Shown one piece after another: positions 38,955-41,547 of a stretch of DNA of 41,547 nucleotides. The position numbers and the translations under genes were made by a program. This DNA is from Streptomyces poriferorum (GTDB lineage Bacteria > Actinomycetota > Actinomycetes > Streptomycetales > Streptomycetaceae). Location: assembly GCF_019399235.1 (NCBI RefSeq), contig NZ_JAELVH010000096.1, positions 1-41,547 on the forward strand. Direction: 5' to 3'. Numbering within the stretch: the first letter of the stretch is position 1; the number at the start of each line of letters is the position of its first letter. Below the pieces are notes generated by a model, which saw only the letters and a list, made by a program, of their open reading frames with translations, was not told the DNA's origin and did no database searches.

Positions 38955-40709
38955 GTGCGCAAGGTGCTCATCGCCAACCGTGGCGAAATTGCTGTCCGTG
39001 TTGCCCGTGCCTGCCGGGACGCGGGAATCGGGAGCGTGGCCGTCTACGCAGACCCGGACCGCGACGCTCTGCATGTGCGTGCGGCCGACGAGGCATTCGC
39101 TCTGGGCGGTGACACCCCGGCCGCCAGCTACCTGGACATGGCCAAGGTGCTCCAGGCGGCCAAGGACTCCGGGGCGGACGCGATCCACCCGGGTTACGGC
39201 TTCCTGTCGGAGAACGCCGAGTTCGCCCAGGCCGTGCTCGATGCCGGTCTCACGTGGATCGGCCCGCCGCCCCAGGCGATCCGGGACCTCGGTGACAAGG
39301 TCGCCGCCCGCCACATCGCCCAGCGCGCCGGCGCGCCGCTCGTCGCGGGCACCCCGGACCCGGTCGAGGGTTCGGCCGAGGTCGTCGCCTTCGCCGAGGA
39401 GCACGGGCTGCCGATCGCGATCAAGGCCGCGTTCGGCGGTGGCGGGCGCGGGCTGAAGGTCGCGCGCACGCTGGAGGAGATCCCGGAGCTGTACGACTCC
39501 GCGGTCCGTGAGGCCGTCGCCGCGTTCGGGCGCGGGGAGTGCTTCGTGGAGCGCTACCTCGACAAGCCGCGGCACGTGGAGACCCAGTGCCTGGCCGACA
39601 CCCACGGCAACGTGGTCGTCGTCTCCACCCGTGACTGCTCGCTCCAGCGCCGCCACCAGAAGCTGGTCGAGGAGGCCCCGGCCCCCTTCCTCTCCGAGGC
39701 GCAGAACGCGGAGCTGTACGCGGCGTCCAAGGCGATCCTGAAGGAGGCCGGCTACGTCGGCGCCGGCACGGTCGAGTTCCTGGTCGGCATGGACGGCACG
39801 ATCTCCTTCCTGGAGGTCAACACCCGCCTCCAGGTGGAGCACCCGGTCACCGAGGAGGTCACCGGCCTCGACCTCGTACGCGAGATGTTCCGCATCGCCG
39901 ACGGCGAGGAGCTCGGGTACGGCGACCCGGAGATGCGCGGTCACTCCTTCGAGTTCCGGATCAACGGCGAGGACCCGGGCCGCGGCTTCCTGCCCGCCCC
40001 GGGCACCGTCACCGTTTTCGCTCCGCCGAGCGGTCCCGGCGTCCGCCTCGACGCGGGCGTGGAGTCCGGCTCGGTCATCGGCCCGGCCTGGGACTCCCTG
40101 CTGGCCAAGCTGATCGTGACCGGTGCGTCACGCGCACAGGCGCTCCAGCGCGCGGCCCGCGCGCTGGCCGAGTTCAACGTCGAGGGCATGGCCACCGCCA
40201 TCCCGTTCCACCGCGCGGTCGTCGCCGACCCGGCGTTCACCTCCGACCCGTTCCGCATCCACACCCGCTGGATCGAGACGGAGTTCGTCAACGAGATCAA
40301 GCCGTTCGCCGCTCCGGCCGACACGGATGCGGACGAGGAGTCCGGCCGCGAGACGGTCGTCGTCGAGGTCGGCGGCAAGCGCCTGGAAGTCTCCCTGCCC
40401 TCCTCGCTCGGCATGAGCCTGGCCCGTACGGGACTCGCGGCGGGCGCCAGGCCCAAGCGCCGTGCGGCGAAGAAGTCCGGCTCGGCCGTCTCCGGCGACA
40501 CCCTGGCCTCCCCGATGCAGGGCACCATCGTGAAGATCGCGGTGGAGGAGGGCCAGGAGGTCAAGGAGGGCGATCTGATCGTCGTCCTGGAAGCCATGAA
40601 GATGGAGCAGCCGCTCAACGCGCACCGCGCGGGCACCATCAAGGGCCTGGCCGCCGAGGTCGGCAGCTCGGTCTCCTCCGGCGCCGTCATCTGTGAGATC
40701 AAGGACTGA
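38955..40709 (+). CDS. accA2: Acyl-CoA carboxylase alpha subunit (biotin carboxylase plus BCCP)
   Basis: Carboxylates its own biotin and delivers CO2 to carboxyltransferase subunits such as PccB. The 584-aa protein has a biotin carboxylase domain (1-450), with VRKVLIANRGEIAVRVARAC, the ATP-grasp loop KAAFGGGGRGLKV, EVNTRLQVEHPVTE and a Lys/Arg-rich active site. A linker rich in Ala and Lys follows, then the BCCP domain (about 510-584). The biotinylated Lys549 in VLEAMKMEQPL is 35 residues from the end, the canonical distance. The GTG at 38955 has AGGAGGGAG seven bases upstream. It probably serves several carboxylases in the cell. Confidence 0.95.
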   Translation: MRKVLIANRGEIAVRVARACRDAGIGSVAVYADPDRDALHVRAADEAFALGGDTPAASYLDMAKVLQAAKDSGADAIHPGYGFLSENAEFAQAVLDAGLTWIGPPPQAIRDLGDKVAARHIAQRAGAPLVAGTPDPVEGSAEVVAFAEEHGLPIAIKAAFGGGGRGLKVARTLEEIPELYDSAVREAVAAFGRGECFVERYLDKPRHVETQCLADTHGNVVVVSTRDCSLQRRHQKLVEEAPAPFLSEAQNAELYAASKAILKEAGYVGAGTVEFLVGMDGTISFLEVNTRLQVEHPVTEEVTGLDLVREMFRIADGEELGYGDPEMRGHSFEFRINGEDPGRGFLPAPGTVTVFAPPSGPGVRLDAGVESGSVIGPAWDSLLAKLIVTGASRAQALQRAARALAEFNVEGMATAIPFHRAVVADPAFTSDPFRIHTRWIETEFVNEIKPFAAPADTDADEESGRETVVVEVGGKRLEVSLPSSLGMSLARTGLAAGARPKRRAAKKSGSAVSGDTLASPMQGTIVKIAVEEGQEVKEGDLIVVLEAMKMEQPLNAHRAGTIKGLAAEVGSSVSSGAVICEIKD

Positions 40710-40881
40710 CCCTCACGGCATCCGTTCCCACCTGTTCCACCGGCGCCCCGCTCATGTCATAGGACGTGACCGGGGCGCCGGTCATTGCGGGGAACGAACC
40801 GCCCGTTCAGCGTTACGGAGGGCACCTCCGGTTACCCGGTGGCATCCTGGACCCCGAGGCGGACACAGGGAGGACTGCGCA

Positions 40882-41502
40882 ATGGCGATCAGTACGGCAG
40901 GGACACCGGTCCGCACGCCGGACCGGCCCATGCGCGCCGACGCGCGCCGCAACTACGACCGGCTGCTCACCGAGGCCCGCAACTCCTTCGCCGAGCACGG
41001 CACCGACGCCTCCCTGGAGGACGTCGCGCGACGGGCGGGCGTGGGCATCGGCACCCTGTACCGGCACTTCCCGACCCGGCACGCACTGATGAGCGCGGTC
41101 TTCCAGGAGGCCGTGGCCGCCCTGATCACCCGCTCCCGCGAACTGGCCGGGGCGGAGCAGCCGTGCACCGGCCTGGTGGAGTGGCTGGGCGCGCTCATCA
41201 CTCATGCGGGTGAGTACCGAGGGCTGGCCCAGGCACTCATGTCGACGTGCCGGGACGAGACATCGGCCCTGTCACCGTGCAACGTGCCGTTGCGCGAGGC
41301 GGGTTCGGTACTGCTGGCCCGGGCGCAGTCGAGCGGGGCGGTACGGGCCGAGGTGTCCATCGACGACCTGATGCAGCTGACGAACGCGATCGCCCTGGCC
41401 GCCGAGCAGTCACCGGACGATCCGGAACTGGCGGAGCGATTGCTGACGCTGACACTGCGGGGCCTGAGCAGTTCCGGCCCCTCCGAGCCTCCCCGCGATT
41501 GA
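40882..41502 (+). CDS. TetR-family transcriptional regulator
   Basis: A 206-aa repressor. The DNA-binding domain (about 22-68) is NYDRLLTEARNSFAEHGTDA, followed by SLEDVARRAGVGIGTLYRHFPTRHALM with the helix-turn-helix at 45-63. The C-terminal helical ligand domain includes VEWLGALITHAGEYRGLAQA. The ATG at 40882 has GGAGG about nine bases upstream. The ligand is unknown; position after accA2 makes acyl-CoA a reasonable guess only. The stop codon TGA lies inside a copy of the GCGATTGAGG intergenic repeat, so the repeat supplies the gene's last codons. Confidence 0.9.
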   Translation: MAISTAGTPVRTPDRPMRADARRNYDRLLTEARNSFAEHGTDASLEDVARRAGVGIGTLYRHFPTRHALMSAVFQEAVAALITRSRELAGAEQPCTGLVEWLGALITHAGEYRGLAQALMSTCRDETSALSPCNVPLREAGSVLLARAQSSGAVRAEVSIDDLMQLTNAIALAAEQSPDDPELAERLLTLTLRGLSSSGPSEPPRD

Positions 41503-41547
41503 GGTGCCGGGGGCAAATCAAGCCCCTCCGGCGATTGAGGAGCGGGG
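41494..41547. repeat. Two copies of the GCGATTGAGG intergenic repeat
   Basis: CGCGATTGAGGTGCCGGGG (from 41496) and CCGGCGATTGAGGAGCGGGG (from 41528) are tandem, related copies, the second running to the window edge. The first overlaps the TetR stop codon. Related to the motif at bases 1-20. Confidence 0.65.

Noticed and set aside
1..41547. tRNA, rRNA, insertion sequence or integrase genes
   Set aside because: No cloverleaf-like sequence, transposase DDE/HUH motifs or recombinase motifs were noticed in any frame; short or degenerate remnants could be missed without a search.

Overview
The window is high-GC actinobacterial chromosome, almost certainly Streptomyces. Nearly every gene is dense, GC3-biased and recognisable: mycothiol amidase Mca, sortase-E-type LAxTG protein, ECF sigma factor with a TPR tail, acyl-CoA carboxylase with an epsilon subunit, GAF-GGDEF protein, class III adenylate cyclase, TTA codons in a few genes. 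From memory the core order (mca, greA, DrrAB-type ABC transporter, ilvA, metB, msrA, hutH, GGDEF, enoyl-CoA hydratase, cya, birA, pccB, maf, accA2, tetR) is that of the S. coelicolor SCO4920-SCO4967 region; no alignment could be run.

Layout: 1-2.5 kb holds a small membrane protein, mca, a DUF4307 protein and greA. From 2.5 to 3.24 kb lies the 3' five-sixths of an ABC-2 permease gene, cut off at its 5' side. From about 3.24 to 10.69 kb lies a foreign island: a 5'-truncated and frameshifted adenosylcobalamin-dependent ribonucleotide reductase, a divergent protein-kinase-like gene, a DUF1399-like protein, three tiny ATGA-coupled genes, an XRE regulator with a helical-repeat C-terminus, a Lys/Pro/Ala-rich then acidic protein with a possible -1 frameshift extension, and a small secreted four-cysteine protein. 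From 10.69 to 12.56 kb is a complete permease gene plus its ATPase, so the island sits between two diverged (roughly 85% identical by eye) copies of the permease 3' part.

From 12.7 to 24 kb: ilvA and a divergent MarR gene; a SigE-like sigma factor overlapping a membrane protein; a DGPF protein overlapping an ECF42-type sigma factor; a DUF1059 protein; metB; a membrane-anchored helical protein; msrA; a DUF2568 protein; NADP-type glutamate dehydrogenase; a small membrane protein followed by five 35-bp tandem repeats; and a TTA-containing RDD-family gene. From 24 to 29.1 kb: a MacB-like ABC exporter, an Ig-fold L,D-transpeptidase lipoprotein, an acidic hypothetical protein and a LAxTG sortase substrate.

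From 29.1 to 41.5 kb: hutH with a promoter that predicts a leaderless mRNA, a GAF-GGDEF diguanylate cyclase, a crotonase, adenylate cyclase, biotin ligase BirA, the propionyl-CoA carboxylase beta and epsilon subunits, a 42-aa membrane protein behind a perfect 16-bp palindrome, Maf, a four-TM protein, the biotin-carrying alpha subunit and a TetR regulator. BirA, PccB, PccE and AccA2 form one functional group: BirA biotinylates the AccA2 lysine, and AccA2 with PccB and PccE makes methylmalonyl-CoA. Most transcription units end in strong GC-rich hairpins. No tRNA, rRNA, CRISPR array, integrase or transposase was seen.
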